From the NCBI GenBank assembly GCA_963921935.1, contig OY998178.1:200106862-200170861 (forward strand): a stretch of DNA of 64,000 nucleotides. The letters are read 5' to 3'. Below the pieces are notes generated by a model. The model saw only the letters and a list, made by a program, of their open reading frames with translations. It made no database searches and was not told where the DNA came from. This stretch comes from Galeruca laticollis. Its lineage: Eukaryota > Arthropoda > Insecta > Coleoptera > Chrysomelidae. Below are positions 22,561 to 33,214 of the stretch, piece after piece. The position numbers and the translations under genes were made by a program. The stretch's first letter is position 1. The number at the start of each line of letters is the position of its first letter.

Positions 22561-22969
22561 GACGCTTTATGATGCAACATTGGACTCAACGTTAATGCCA
22601 AAAAGTTTGGCGGTTGATTCAACAAATGTTTCTGCTACGCGATGTGGATCAAACCCGATTGGGACAAATGTTTGTTAAACATTTTTCAACATGGATGCAA
22701 ATGGTGCATACCTGGAACTCGAAATAGCTGCGGTCGCTGCTGCCATGGTAATAATTTCGTCTTGCAAGATTTTGATTAACAGATATAAAAAAAATCCCAA
22801 TGGCACAGGACCAATTGGACAGGCTTATTTCAGTAACATGTTTGCATAAAAACCAAAATAAAAAAATTAGATACAAAAGTAATAGAATGTTTTGAGATGT
22901 ACAAAAAACCAAAGTAACAATCCGACATCAAATTAAAAACAAAAAAATAAAAAAAATTCTGGTAAATTT
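22561..22969. other. Spacer
   Basis: No feature recognised apart from A-rich runs around 22920-22960. Confidence 0.4.
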
Positions 22970-23562
22970 GTGAATTTTCTTAAACAAATGTTTCAATGTA
23001 CGATTTAGAGAAAAAATGTTAAATACAAAAGTTGTAGAACGTGTTAAGGTCTATAAAAAAGCTTAGTAACTTTTTTGCGTCAAATGAAAAACAAAGGAAA
23101 TACGATTTTTTTTCAACTTTGACAGGCCGCCATTTTGTTTTTACTTGGCCGATTTGGTTCATTAACGAACTCGTCCAAGATTTTGGCCTAACCGATTTTT
23201 GTAGCGAGTTTGGTTTCGATCCGTCAAAAAATACGCCCTCTATCGTTATTACTAATTCCGTTATAATTTGTGAATTTTCTTAAATAAATGTTTTAATGTA
23301 CGATTTAGAGAAAAATGTTGAATACAAAAGTTGTAGAACGTGTTAAGGTCTATGAAAAAGCTCAGTAACTTTTTTGCGTCAAATGAAAAACAAAGGAAAT
23401 ACGATTTTTTTTCAACTTTGACAGGCCGCCATTTTGTTTTTACTAGGCCGATTTGGCTCATTAACGAACTCGTTCAAGATTTTGACCTAAACGTTTTGTA
23501 GCGAGTTTGGTTTCGATCCGTCAAAAAATACGCCCTCTATCGTGCTTACAAATTCCGTTATA

Positions 23563-23568
<6 letters not shown>
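22970..23568 (+). repeat. Two tandem copies of a 300-bp repeat
   Basis: Both units begin GTGAATTTTCTTAAA (22970 and 23270) and end AATTCCGTTATAA. They share AAAAGTTGTAGAACGTGTTA, GACAGGCCGCCATTTTG and AATACGCCCTCTATCGT. Differences are scattered single bases and a few small indels, roughly 95 percent identical by eye. Confidence 0.85.

Positions 23569-23626
<58 letters not shown>
23569..23626. repeat. TA microsatellite
   Basis: A nearly pure (AT)n run of about 55 bases after a short CATACATATA lead-in, at the left edge of the Penelope palindrome. Confidence 0.9.
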
Positions 23627-23631
<5 letters not shown>

Positions 23632-23999
23632 CTTGGATTTCAGTCAATTAAAACATTATGGAATGATTAAAATGTCATTTTACTAAAATTCTGTCAAACA
23701 ATGGTGACGTTTCAGTCTTAAATTTAGACCTTTATCAAACTAAAATAGAACAGAATGCATATGGTAAACAAACTATTGGAATACAAAAAACAAACTTACC
23801 CCAAAGTGTAGTCAGCGAATTTTCATTAAACATTAAACTTAAAAACACATTCACATCATTATTACACATTTTAAAATCATTGGATTACCTTCCATTCATT
23901 AAGAACACATATTTCAATAACAAACCATTCATATTGGTAAAAATATAATAACATCGTTAGTGACATTGAACTGTATTAATGTGAGACTAATTGTATTGC

Positions 24000-24308
24000 T
24001 TATAGGAGTGGGATATATGCCGCGCTGAGTTTATTTACATCTTTTTTGTCATTTATACAGAATGTCGATTTTTGAATCGCTATCATTTCATAAAACTCTC
24101 TTTTTTTCAAATTATTTTCCGTTTTTAAGATTTTAGTCCCTGCATAATTAAACTGATGGTCTTTATTCCTTTCATGGTTAGTAAGGGCAGTAGCATTTTT
24201 TTTATCATATTTATGGCTTTTTAGTCTATTTTCTAGATATTGACTTGTTTGGCCGATATAAGTAGCTTCACAGTTGTTACAAGGAATTTCATAAACAATA
24301 TTACTTTT
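24000..24308 (-). pseudogene. Penelope GIY-YIG endonuclease, 5'-truncated (left arm)
   Basis: Minus-strand frame of 103 codons from 24308 to the stop at 24000-24002: KSNIVYEIPC, CEATYIGQTSQYLENRLKSH, NHERNKDHQFNYAGTKIL, LKKREFYEMIAIQ, and a C-terminal LSAAYIPLL. The VY-IPC / YIGQT pair is the GIY-YIG core of Penelope-like elements. The two Cys after IP fit the usual CCHH insertion. The RT domain is absent. The frame has no stop but no start. Confidence 0.8.
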
Positions 24309-24328
24309 CTTTTTTTTTTTTTATTTTT

Positions 24329-24622
24329 TATGAAATTCCTTGTAACAACTGTGAAGCTACTTATATCGGCCAAACAAGTCAATATCTAGAAAATAGACTA
24401 AAAAGCCATAAATATGATAAAAAAAATGCTACTGCCCTTACTAACCATGAAAGGAATAAAGACCATCAGTTTAATTATGCAGGGACTAAAATCTTAAAAA
24501 CGGAAAATAATTTGAAAAAAAGAGAGTTTTATGAAATGATAGCGATTCAAAAATCGACATTCTGTATAAATGACAAAAAAGATGTAAATAAACTCAGCGC
24601 GGCATATATCCCACTCCTATAA
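24329..24622 (+). pseudogene. Penelope GIY-YIG endonuclease, 5'-truncated (right arm)
   Basis: Mirror copy of the left-arm endonuclease: YEIPCNNCEATYIGQTSQYL onward to LSAAYIPLL and TAA at 24620-24622. It is seven codons shorter at the 5' end because a T-rich run replaces the KSNIV codons. Confidence 0.8.
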
Positions 24623-25035
24623 GCAATACAATTAGTCTCACATTAATACAGTTCAATGTCACTAACGATGTTATTATATTTTTACCAATATGAATGGTTT
24701 GTTATTGAAATATGTGTTCTTAATGAATGGAAGGTAATCCAATGATTTTAAAATGTGTAATAATGATGTGAATGTGTTTTTAAGTTTAATGTTTAATGAA
24801 AATTCGCTGACTACACTTTGGGGTAAGTTTGTTTTTTGTATTCCAATAGTTTGTTTACCATATGCATTCTGTTCTATTTTAGTTTGATAAAGGTCTAAAT
24901 TTAAGACTGAAACGTCACCATTGTTTGACAGAATTTTAGTAAAATGACATTTTAATCATTCCATAATGTTTTAATTGACTGAAATCCAAGAAAATTTATA
25001 TAAAAAAATATACGTTTAGTCAAAGAACCTTAAAA

Positions 25036-25038
<3 letters not shown>

Positions 25039-25082
<44 letters not shown>

Positions 25083-25192
25083 TTAAGATGTACGAATAGT
25101 GCGTGACACATAAACAATGAGTAACGAATATATTAGTGGGTATTGCCCTTTCTTCTATTTGCGTGCAATACCCACTAATATATTCGTTACTC

Positions 25193-25239
<47 letters not shown>

Positions 25240-25240
25240 C
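25039..25240. repeat. TA repeats enclosing a 30-bp-arm palindrome
   Basis: An AT run (about 25039-25080) and a TA run (about 25195-25238) flank arms at 25116-25145 and 25166-25195, which are perfect complements (core GAGTAACGAATATATTAGTG) separated by 20 bases. Together with the 24.3-kb palindrome this makes two inverted repeats in series within 1.6 kb. Confidence 0.85.
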
Positions 25241-25489
25241 CTTTGGAACGGAGAGGGTGATTTTGGCATCTAGGAACACCAAAACGAAAAACTGCATTGA
25301 AATTTTTCCGAAGTCGCGTCATACTACTCTCTACAATAGCCCTATTTCATTCTGAAATAAGCCTAAAAGACGTCCACGGAGACGGTGGATGATATCTTTC
25401 AATAGAAGTAGAGCAGGATAAGTGGAAGGAAAATATTTAAGACAGGTTGTGTATTTTCATAAATGCAATTTTAAATATAGTGGTGAAAA

Positions 25490-26010
25490 TATGCTCGAAG
25501 ATCTAAGAAGAGAACCGTCAGGAAAATTCGAAAAATTTCTATCGAATATCATCAGAAGAGTTTGAGATTCTTTTAATGAAAATTAGACCAAAAATACATA
25601 CACTTAAAATTATTGACCTTTATCCTGACGTCATTAATATCTGATAACATAACCGACATAATTATTAAGCGGCATCTCTTTCTATTAATAGTGAAGAACA
25701 GAACAAAATAATTTGACATTTGTCGGTTATGTTACCAGATATTAATGACGTCAGGGTAAAGGTCAATACTTTTAAGTGTAAACAAGATACATATTTGAGA
25801 AGGGCAACACCGATAGAGGAACGTTTAGTGGTTACTCTTCGATTTCTGGCTAGTGGCGATAGTTTTATCAGTTTAAGCCATTTACTTAAAATGTCTCATC
25901 AGGTTATTAGCCACATTGTACCAGATGTATGTACAACTGAAGCTCTGAAAGATGAAATAAAAAAATATAGTCGGATGTGTGTATACTTCGTGTGGCTTCG
26001 AAACGCATGA
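25490..26010 (+). pseudogene. PIF/Harbinger transposase N-terminal half, split by a MITE
   Basis: Upstream of 25600: LRREPSGK, then FYRISSEEFEILLMKIRPKI (one frame change). Downstream of 25780: KQDTYLRRATPIEERLVVTL, RFLASGDSFISLSHLLKMSH, QVISHIVPDVC, ALKDEIKKY, the helix-turn-helix region of Harbinger transposases. Removing 25601-25778 plus one TA joins the two halves in frame as PKIH/KQDTYL. The DDE nuclease is absent after about 25970. Confidence 0.75.
25601..25778. mobile_element. TA-flanked MITE (about 178 bp)
   Basis: Inverted ends of about 58 bases: left CACTTAAAATTATTGACCTT continuing to ACATAACCGACA, right its near-complement ending TTTTAAGTG. Both sides are flanked by TA (25599-25600, 25779-25780), as in Tc1/mariner-type insertions. 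Removing it restores the Harbinger frame. Confidence 0.8.
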
Positions 26011-26194
26011 CACGCCACGTGCTTCTAACGTTCCAGCTATTCTTCGAACGACTCTTTGAAGCGGGTAGAAATACCGACAAGCAAGCGTTCTACGTTGGTT
26101 ACGTAAAATTCGTTTCACTTCGTTCGATAGGCAGCCGTCATGTGTCCAACGTTGGAACACATTAGCCACATCGTGTAGCGCCTGGATTAGCTAT

Positions 26195-26795
26195 GGACAA
26201 CAATAGTAAAGAAACATTAAACAAATTGCAAAGGTCAAAAATAAATTCCACACATGGACAAAACGGTGGAAAATGAAACGAAGTCGAATCTCATCGACTT
26301 TACAAATAGCTACAACAAGCTATAACTATTAATGGGGAAATTATACATTATGTAAACACAGCCAAATACCTCAGATCAACTCTGGACACTAAGCTTCGAT
26401 GGAAAGCCCAAGTGAAACAGAAAAAGGAAGAATTTGGTGTAAGATATCGTCAAATCTATTGGTTATTAGGAAGATACTTTACCTTGTCATTACATAATAA
26501 ATTATTACTTTGGAAACAGATATTAAAATCAACATGGACATATAGAATACAGCTAAAGCTTGTACCAAAGCAAATAATTAAAAATCTATCCAAAACCTTT
26601 CAAAATAAAGTATTAAGGAACATTGTTGATGTACCATGGTACAATAAAAATAAAGACCCTCCTCGAAACCTGAAAATGGGATTTGTGATCAGCAAAATTA
26701 AACGAATCACCAGTAGTCGTTCGCTTCAACACGTGAAAGTGGAGGCAAACCAGGTCAGACGACTCAAAAGGAAGAAATGCAAAGAGTTAGTGTAA
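26195..26795 (+). pseudogene. Jockey-type RT 3' end
   Basis: Pieces KLQRSKINSTHGQN, ITINGEIIHYVNTAKYL, RSTLDTKLRWKAQVK, RQIYWLLGRYFTLSLHNKLL, LWKQILKSTWTYRIQL, FQNKVLRNIVDVPWY and RRLKRKKCKELV match the thumb-to-C-terminus of insect Jockey RTs (TLD-KLRWK-HV; ILKPIWTYGIQLWG). The last 127 codons from 26412 are open. Several substitutions and an upstream stop show decay. Confidence 0.8.
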
Positions 26796-27909
26796 TTAAT
26801 TTAGTGATAATAGCAGAGCTAAGTGCGTGTGTGTATTAAACGTAAGAACAAATTACTAAATTCCAATGGTGACTACTCTTTTAGTATAGTATTACATATT
26901 AGAATTAAATTAATTATTAATTTTTTACCAGATTGTAATTAAATGAAGCGTTCTGAAAAACTGTAATAAAGTCATTTTTAATGTTTTAATTAATGTTGTA
27001 AGCAGTCACCACCGATTCACAATCCAACGGTCTAAGACTCTAAGAACAACAGTTTTTAAAAATTGTAGTAACCTTACCATAAACTTTAATTAAAAAAATA
27101 AATACTAACTCTGCGTTTTTTTGTGGTCCTCGGAAAAATATCGTGTACATGTTTTGAAAATTCAATTTTATATTCGATTGCTTAAGCCACTCGCCTACGG
27201 CTCGTGGGCTCAATTCTGCAAACTCGTGAGAAATCTTTCATTTTCAACACTTATTATAAAATATACATACTATTTCAGTACTGAATTTGAAAGCCCCTAC
27301 AATTCAATAACCACAATTCGTTGAATGTATAATGAAGTTCTGTTCCTGTATACATGCTGACTTTTCTAAATTTTGGTGTGGTTACTACTTCTGTTAGAAT
27401 CATTAAAAGCTTCTAATTTGTTTCTGTTTTATCTATTTTTGCAATTAAAGTTCTTAAGCAATAATAACTAGATTAAATTAGGAAATTCAATAAAATGAAG
27501 GACTGTACATTGAACACAGGTGTATCATAATATTAGTCATAAGTAGATAACATACACATACATACAAAATGTCCACTATATTCCCGTACATTCACAATTC
27601 CAGCGTTATCATTTTAGGTACTCAATTTCTATATCAAATCTTAAAACATCTAAAAAACCAAAAATCCTCTACATAAATTATTTTAATAAATATATCATTT
27701 ACAAATACGGTTAATTCCGCAGCACGTCACATTTACAACATTAATTTTAGTAATTATTTAAACTGTTACTACTAAATTTTTACTTATGCCAATATTATAA
27801 GGCGAAAGAGAATTTGTTAAATTTTTATCACAATCGTGCCTAAATACATAACAATTTGTATCATCGAACAAAAATGAATAACACAAGGATCAATATATAC
27901 ATATATATA
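26796..27909. other. AT-rich spacer
   Basis: No gene recognised between the Jockey remnant and the mariner-like element. Confidence 0.45.
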
Positions 27910-28471
27910 CAGGGTGCGCCATTAGTGTGACAAAGTTCAATATATCTGTTATTATAGAAGCTATGGAATAAAGTTTCATACGAAAATTGTAGACATCTGT
28001 AAACTTGACATTTCAAAATTATTTTCATTTGTACTGGATGTTCCCTATCACCAGGGTGAAAAAAACATACCTTTTTTTAGATTCAGATTGGGCTCACCTC
28101 CCCCATACTTAAGAAGTAGGGTTTCATATAAGTATATAGGGTATTTCAGAAGTTATGCCCAATTGAACGTAAAAATCATTGTGAGTTCAACGCCTTGTAT
28201 AGCTCAAACGAAACAATTTGACATCAATATTTTGCAGCCATAACATTTTGATATTGGTCTAGTTTCATGACACAGTGCCATTTTTTGGATATTAGAACAT
28301 CTGAATACAGGGCGAGCCAAGAGTCGAACACATGATTTTCTCGATTTTTTCAAATGAATCACCCTATATTTCATTTTAAAAAGTGAAAATACACCTTATA
28401 AACTTCCATTTTTATCAGGCATTCCCTATACCTAAAATCATTAATTTATGTGATATTGTCAATTTAATAAC
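27910..28471 (+). repeat. Left long TIR of mariner-like element
   Basis: 562 bases that match the inverse of 30765-31280 with small indels. Paired landmarks include CAAAATGTTATGGCTGCAAA, the GTGTTCGACTCTTGGCTCG block and AATGATTTTAGGTATAGGGA on the complement. Several CAGGG/CACCC motifs like the outer end recur inside it. Confidence 0.85.
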
Positions 28472-28597
28472 AGAAATGTTTTTAAAAATCATTTAATTGT
28501 AACAAGTTAGCTATGGAATAATGACAAGTATTGTTTAGTAGCATGTCATTCAACAAACTTTTGAAATTGTTTGAAGACTCATTTACTTCTATTTGAA

Positions 28598-29645
28598 ATG
28601 AACTTTTCTGTTGAAGAATTAACAGACATGGTTTTGGTATTGGGAGTATGTAGTAGGAATTGTTTATTATCATTAAGAATTTACCAAGAGCGATATACTG
28701 CACGAAGACAACCCACAAAAAGAACGTTGGAAAGGTTGATGGATCGTTTCAATCGTACAGGTTCAGTACTTCATGAAAAACATGAAAGGACAAAAACTGC
28801 AGTTACTGAGGAAAATGAATTTAATTGTATGCTGGTAGTTGCGGACAATCCTCATGTTAGTACTCGTGAAATTTCGCACCATCTGGATATCAGTGTAACG
28901 TTCGTCCGAAGAATACTGCATAAAAACAAGATGCATTCAGTTACAGAGTTACTCGACGATGACTTTCGTGAAGAGTTCCTTTTTACGAGTGGGCTCAACA
29001 ACAAATACATAATCAGATCGATTTCTTTGATTTTGTTCTTTTTGAAGATGAAGCAACATTTCATAAGAATGGTACCATGAATAGATATAATTTCCATTAC
29101 TATTCCACAAATAATCCCTATCTTACATCAACTCAAAGTCAAACTAGGAGGTTTCTGAATGTTTGGGGTGGTATAATTGGAGATCACGTAATTGGGCCAC
29201 ATTTTGTCAATGGAAGAATGAATGGTCTAGTTTATTTAGACTTTCTAGAAAATCATTTACCATTACTGTTGGAAAATGTTCCGCTCAGCATTCGGCAAAT
29301 AATGAGGATTATACACGATGGAGATCCGGTACATCACAGTGCTTCAATTCACAATCATCTGAATACCCATTTTCCTGTCAGATGGGTAGGAAGAGGAGAA
29401 CCCATTGCATTGCCACCTCGACCACCAGACTAAATTAAACTAAAATTCACTTTTTCATGTGTGATTATGTAAAAAAACGTGTTCACCAGATACCGCCAAC
29501 TACACAGAACGATATGAAGGAAAGAATTCGACAAGTATTTCAGAGTATTATTGTAGAAATGTTGAGGAATATAAGTCGATCTTTTGAAGATCGACTGCAA
29601 TGTTGTATTGACGTTTTGGGTAGTAATTTCGAACATTTGGTATAG
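28598..29645 (+). pseudogene. Mariner-superfamily (DDxD-type) transposase
   Basis: ATG at 28598 begins MNFSVEELTDMVLVLGVC, YQERYTARRQPTKRTLERLM, RFNRTGSVL, then NPHVSTREISHHLDISVT with VRRILHKNKMH: the paired HTH region. A frame change near 29015 is followed by VLFEDEATFHKNG (first catalytic Asp) and FLNVWGGIIGDHVIGPHF. Then IIHDGDPVHHS (second Asp; family usually QHDGAPVH), PRPPD with the third Asp, and a second frame change at about 29430. The tail is YVKKRVHQIPPTTQNDMKER to SNFEHLV. About 65 residues before the first Asp are garbled or lost. Two frameshifts and the stop after PPD make it inactive. Confidence 0.85.
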
Positions 29646-29661
29646 AATCAATTATCAATTT

Positions 29662-30672
29662 ACATTAGTGTTTTAAATGAAACTCACGGTTTCTAGTTAA
29701 TACCACAATATAATAAAAATTGTTGAAAATTCTAAAAAATTGACAATTGTTTCGATAAATCAATATCATCGAAACAATTGTCAATTTCTAATTGAGTATT
29801 TAGATGCATATCCGTAACTATTAAGTATATTGTTAAGCCTCTTTGCCAAAAGTAACATAAGTACAAAATTGTTAAATGTAAAAACAAAAATACCAAAATT
29901 AAAGAAATCAGGTATATATAAACTCAAATGTCCAGAATATAATGCCTGTCTATTTGGGTCAGACCCTTAGAAATTTTGAAATCTGATACAGTGAACACTT
30001 ACGAGCATACAGATTAAAACAACCAGATAAATCCCACTACGCAAAACATCTACTTGACACCAATCATTCATTGACACCTAACACAGAACTAGAAGTGCTG
30101 CATATTTGTGAAAAGAAACAAGAACTGGATTTCCTTGAAGAATTGGAAATTAGAAGACATTTAAGAAACCCGCAATATGAAGTCGTCAATGAACAAATAA
30201 ATCTAGGGAGTTCTCCACTAATAAACTAACTGTCTTCTTAAGTGATAATTGTAAAAATCAGCAGATATAGTTTTCCTGGTTTTCTATAGCATTGCACAGT
30301 TATACCGATTTTAATTGGAAAAATGATATCCAGGATATCACCACAGGGCTAATAATATCTAAGTTTCAATATTTGTAATATCACATCTTCTTTTTTCTAT
30401 TAACATATGTTAAGTCAATCGCAAGTTAGGTCACTTCTTGGTCTAGCCAAAAATAACTACTAAACATCAGGTAGGCATCAAATGAAATGTAACTTCTGTC
30501 ATTCTGACGATGATATTTATTTATCGAAACAGTTGTCAATTTTTTAGAATTTTCTACAATTTTCATTATATTGTGGAATTAGCTAGAAACAGTGAGTTTC
30601 ATTTAAAACACTAATATGAGTAGATTCCACGAAGTGAGGGTCGAGACCGTTAATTTTATCAGTATAGTTCAC
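29662..30672. mobile_element. Penelope-like insertion inside mariner-like element
   Basis: Starts with an inverted terminal fragment (29662-29756). A 19-bp-arm hairpin follows (29738-29756 with 29768-29786, core ATTGTTTCGAT). A decayed GIY-YIG endonuclease (29908-30229) precedes a plus-strand tail with TCTGTCATTCTGACGATG, ATATTGTGGAATTAGCTAGA and GATTCCACGAAGTGAGGGTC. Two inverted terminal fragments enclosing coding DNA fit the complex pLTR arrangement of Penelope-like elements. Confidence 0.7.
29908..30229 (+). pseudogene. Penelope-like GIY-YIG endonuclease remnant
   Basis: Begins SGIYKLKCPEYNACLFG (the GIY strand; YIGQT lost by frameshift and stop), then in another frame YSEHLRAYRLKQPDKSHYA, KHLLDTNHSL, LEVLHICEKKQELDFLEELE, IRRHLRNPQYEVVNEQIN, stop at 30227-30229. 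The second frame is open for 81 codons. The same C-terminus occurs on the minus strand at 54.6-54.7 kb. Confidence 0.75.
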
Positions 30673-30764
30673 TTTGACTGATATTTTTGTAAAAGAATTT
30701 GTCTCAATGTCATTTTTCTATATCTTCCTCTTCTTCTTTCAATAAATTATTTTTTCAACTCTTT

Positions 30765-31280
30765 GTTATTAAATTGACAATATCTCAGAAATTAATGATT
30801 TTAGGTATAGGGAATGCCTGATAAAAATGAAAGTTTATAAGGTGTATTTTCACGTTTTGAAATAAAATACAGGGTGATTCATTTGAAAAAATCGAGAAAA
30901 TCATGTGTTCGACTCTTGGCTCGCCCTGTATTCAGATGTTGTAATATCCAAAAAATGGCACTGTGTCATAAAACTAGACCAATATCAAAATGTTATGGCT
31001 GCAAAATATTGATGTCAAATTGTTTCGTTTGAACTATACAAGGCGTTGAACTCACAATGATTTTTAAGTTCAATTGGGCATAACTGAAATAATATATAGG
31101 GTGTCTCGTTTAAAAATAGGTATATTTGTTTCACCCTGGTGATAGGGAACACCCAGTACAAATGAAAATAATTTTGAAATGTGAAGTTTACAGATATCTA
31201 CAATTTTCGTATATAACTTTATTCCATATCTTCTATAATAATGGATATATCGAACTTTGTCACACTAATGGTACACCCTG
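30765..31280 (-). repeat. Right long TIR of mariner-like element
   Basis: 516 bases complementary to 27910-28471. Within it, 30870-30928 is itself bounded by TACAGGGTGATTC and GCTCGCCCTGTA, like a tiny element with TA at both sides; the left arm has the matching copy near 28309-28369. Confidence 0.85.
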
Positions 31281-31289
31281 TATATACAT

Positions 31290-32105
31290 ATAATCTTTGA
31301 AACGCATAAAAGTACCAAGAAAGGGTTTAATACAGAAACGAGGGCCAGAAATATTGGCTTTGAAATAATTGGGTTAAAATTGAAAAATATAAACTGGAAC
31401 TATACAGAAATAAATTTGAATAAAATATATAAAATGTTTGCGGAAAAGGTATATTCTATACTAGATGAAGTAGCTCCAATAAAAAGAGATAAAAATATAT
31501 AGACATTACCAGGAATTCTGGAATGAAAAAGTTAAGCAAGCAGGGATGACAGTTATAGAATGTACATAAAAAACAGAACAGATTAGTGGGAAACATACAA
31601 ACAAAAAAGAAATATAGCTATACAAACAAGGGAAGAAAAGAGAAAGTATTTTGAAAATAAGATAGATCATAATAAACAAAATCCGACAGAAATGTGTAAA
31701 ATTTTAAAGGCGTTCATTCCAAATGACAAACAAGGAAATAGTTTAAATATAATAGATAAGGGTAATGGTGAGTTAGTCTCGGATATAAACGTAATACCAA
31801 ATTGTTTAAATACATATTATGTTAAAAGCATTCTGGATATAACAGAACAAATTGATAAAACTTTTACAAATAGTTTTCCAGTAGTAGATAAAGTTATTAC
31901 TAATAAAATGACCACTTTTAAGTTAATTAGTCTAGAGGAATTAGAAAAAATAATTAGTTCATTAAAAAATAAAAGTAGTGCCGATGATATCAGTGTAGAA
32001 TGATTACAAAAGTGTTTCAATGATATTTGTAATCCTGTATTAAACATAATTAATAGTTCTTTAGAGTTAAATCAAGTTCCTACTGCCACATTTTTTGTAT
32101 TTATA
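31290..32105 (+). pseudogene. Non-LTR retrotransposon ORF2 fragment (endonuclease-RT linker)
   Basis: Frames read NWNYTEINLNKIYKMFAEKV, YSILDEVAPIKRDK, KQKRNIAIQTREEKRKYFEN and then an open stretch from 31692. This gives KMCKILKAFIPN-like text, CLNTYYVKSI, LISLEELEKIISSLKNKSSA, DDISVE and, after a TGA, NPVLNIINSSLELNQVPTA. This is the region between the endonuclease and the first RT motifs of a CR1/L2-like LINE. It would join to the type of RT found at 10769-11287. Several stops. Confidence 0.65.
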
Positions 32106-32512
32106 TGAATCCAGCAAAATATATTTGAATTCTGTACTGATTTTGACACCATTTTCGATTAGCATCCCGTCCAGTTATTTCAACAAACTTGTCAGGGTTT
32201 ATGGATTGATTTCTCTAAGATATTTGCTAAATTGGATCTTTGACTAGTTGACTTGTTGAACAGCAGCCAATCTAAGATGGAAGTTAGATAAATGAAACTT
32301 TTCAAACTTGAGCATGAAGGAATTGATATATTGGGTACCTACTTGTGTATCTTTTGAACTGGTATATGATTACATAAACGACGACTTCAAAGAGTCCATG
32401 GAAGAAAGGAAGTCGGAGTAATATCGCATCTTCTTAATCATTCCTATAAGGGATGAAATATGAAGGTTACCAATAAATTTATTTCATGTAATAGCAATTT
32501 TTACTAAGCTTT
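32106..32512. other. Spacer before piggyBac
   Basis: No known domain. Scattered coding-like text (about 32250-32425) remains unidentified. Confidence 0.35.
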
Positions 32513-33214
32513 CTAACCCTTTATAGGTCCTTGGTAAAATATTTTACCACTTTACATTTAGAGTCATACTACTGCTTAAACTCAATTAATAGTGACCCTT
32601 ATGTGCCAAGTATGATGCACGTGTGTCTACTACGTATCGATATCGGTACGTATATTTACCAGATTTTTAGTTCGACTGAGGCGGCGCTTTCAATTATATT
32701 TAAGTGATAAATATAGCTACCAAAATAGTTTAGTAACACATATTTTCATGTTATTAGTGAGTGATTTGTTTTCAAGTGAGATTTTTATTATTTGCATGGT
32801 AAGTAACTATTATAGTTCTAAATTTTTATAACAACTGATATGCTTGTAACCTTAAAATGTCAGATTAAGCTGACTACATCAAAAGATCTGGACATTACTC
32901 CAAAGTAAATATAAACCTGTAAAACTTTTTTCCATAACCTAAAACTTTGCTGTGAAAAATATGACCTTTAGTAAGAATTATGAAAACTAAAACTATTTGC
33001 CGGTATAAAATAAACTACAACCTTGACCATTTTATACTTTTTATAAATATAATTGTGTCTGTAAAGAAGATTTTTATGAAATAATAGTGCATTGGCGTAC
33101 TAAAAAGGTGTTCAAATGTAAAAAAATAAGTAAATATTCTATTGCAGAAAAATGGATTTCAACTTGGACAATATGACAAGTGATGAGGCGTTTGCGATTC
33201 TTGATGGTATAGAT

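Larger units (their letters stand above)
23627..24995. mobile_element. Penelope-like element pair forming a 667-bp palindrome
   Basis: The left arm (23627-24293) and right arm (24329-24995) are exactly equal in length and were identical in every stretch compared. They are separated by 35 bases that include a T-run. Each arm is the 3' part of a Penelope-like element: GIY-YIG endonuclease end, then a non-coding tail with GACGTTTCAGTCTTAAAT. The copies are head to head, with endonucleases starting at the centre and running outward. TA-rich tracts lie outside both ends. Confidence 0.85.
27910..31280 (+). mobile_element. Mariner-like element with inverted repeats over 500 bp
   Basis: Ends CAGGGTGCGCCATTAGTGTG (27910) and the complement of CAGGGTGTACCATTAGTGTG (31280) are flanked by TA (27908-27909, 31281-31282). 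The terminal inverted repeats run 27910-28471 and 30765-31280. A broken Tc1/mariner-superfamily transposase occupies 28598-29645. Penelope DNA (29662-30672) was inserted between the gene and the right TIR. Without that insert the element would be about 2.4 kb. Confidence 0.85.

Noticed and set aside
22970..23568. CRISPR-like array
   Set aside because: Only two 300-bp tandem units with no spacer pattern, in a eukaryotic context; a plain tandem duplication.
25036..25269. Minus-strand ORF of 77 codons
   Set aside because: Largely repeats of Tyr-Ile from TA microsatellites on both sides of a palindrome; not a protein.
25882..26169. Minus-strand 95-codon ORF and plus-strand 62-codon ORF
   Set aside because: Partly antisense to the Harbinger HTH region and without a recognised motif; could be unrelated debris but not supportable as a gene.
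32200..32425. Possible DNA-binding ORF before piggyBac 1
   Set aside because: Coding-like text in shifting frames but no recognisable domain or boundary.
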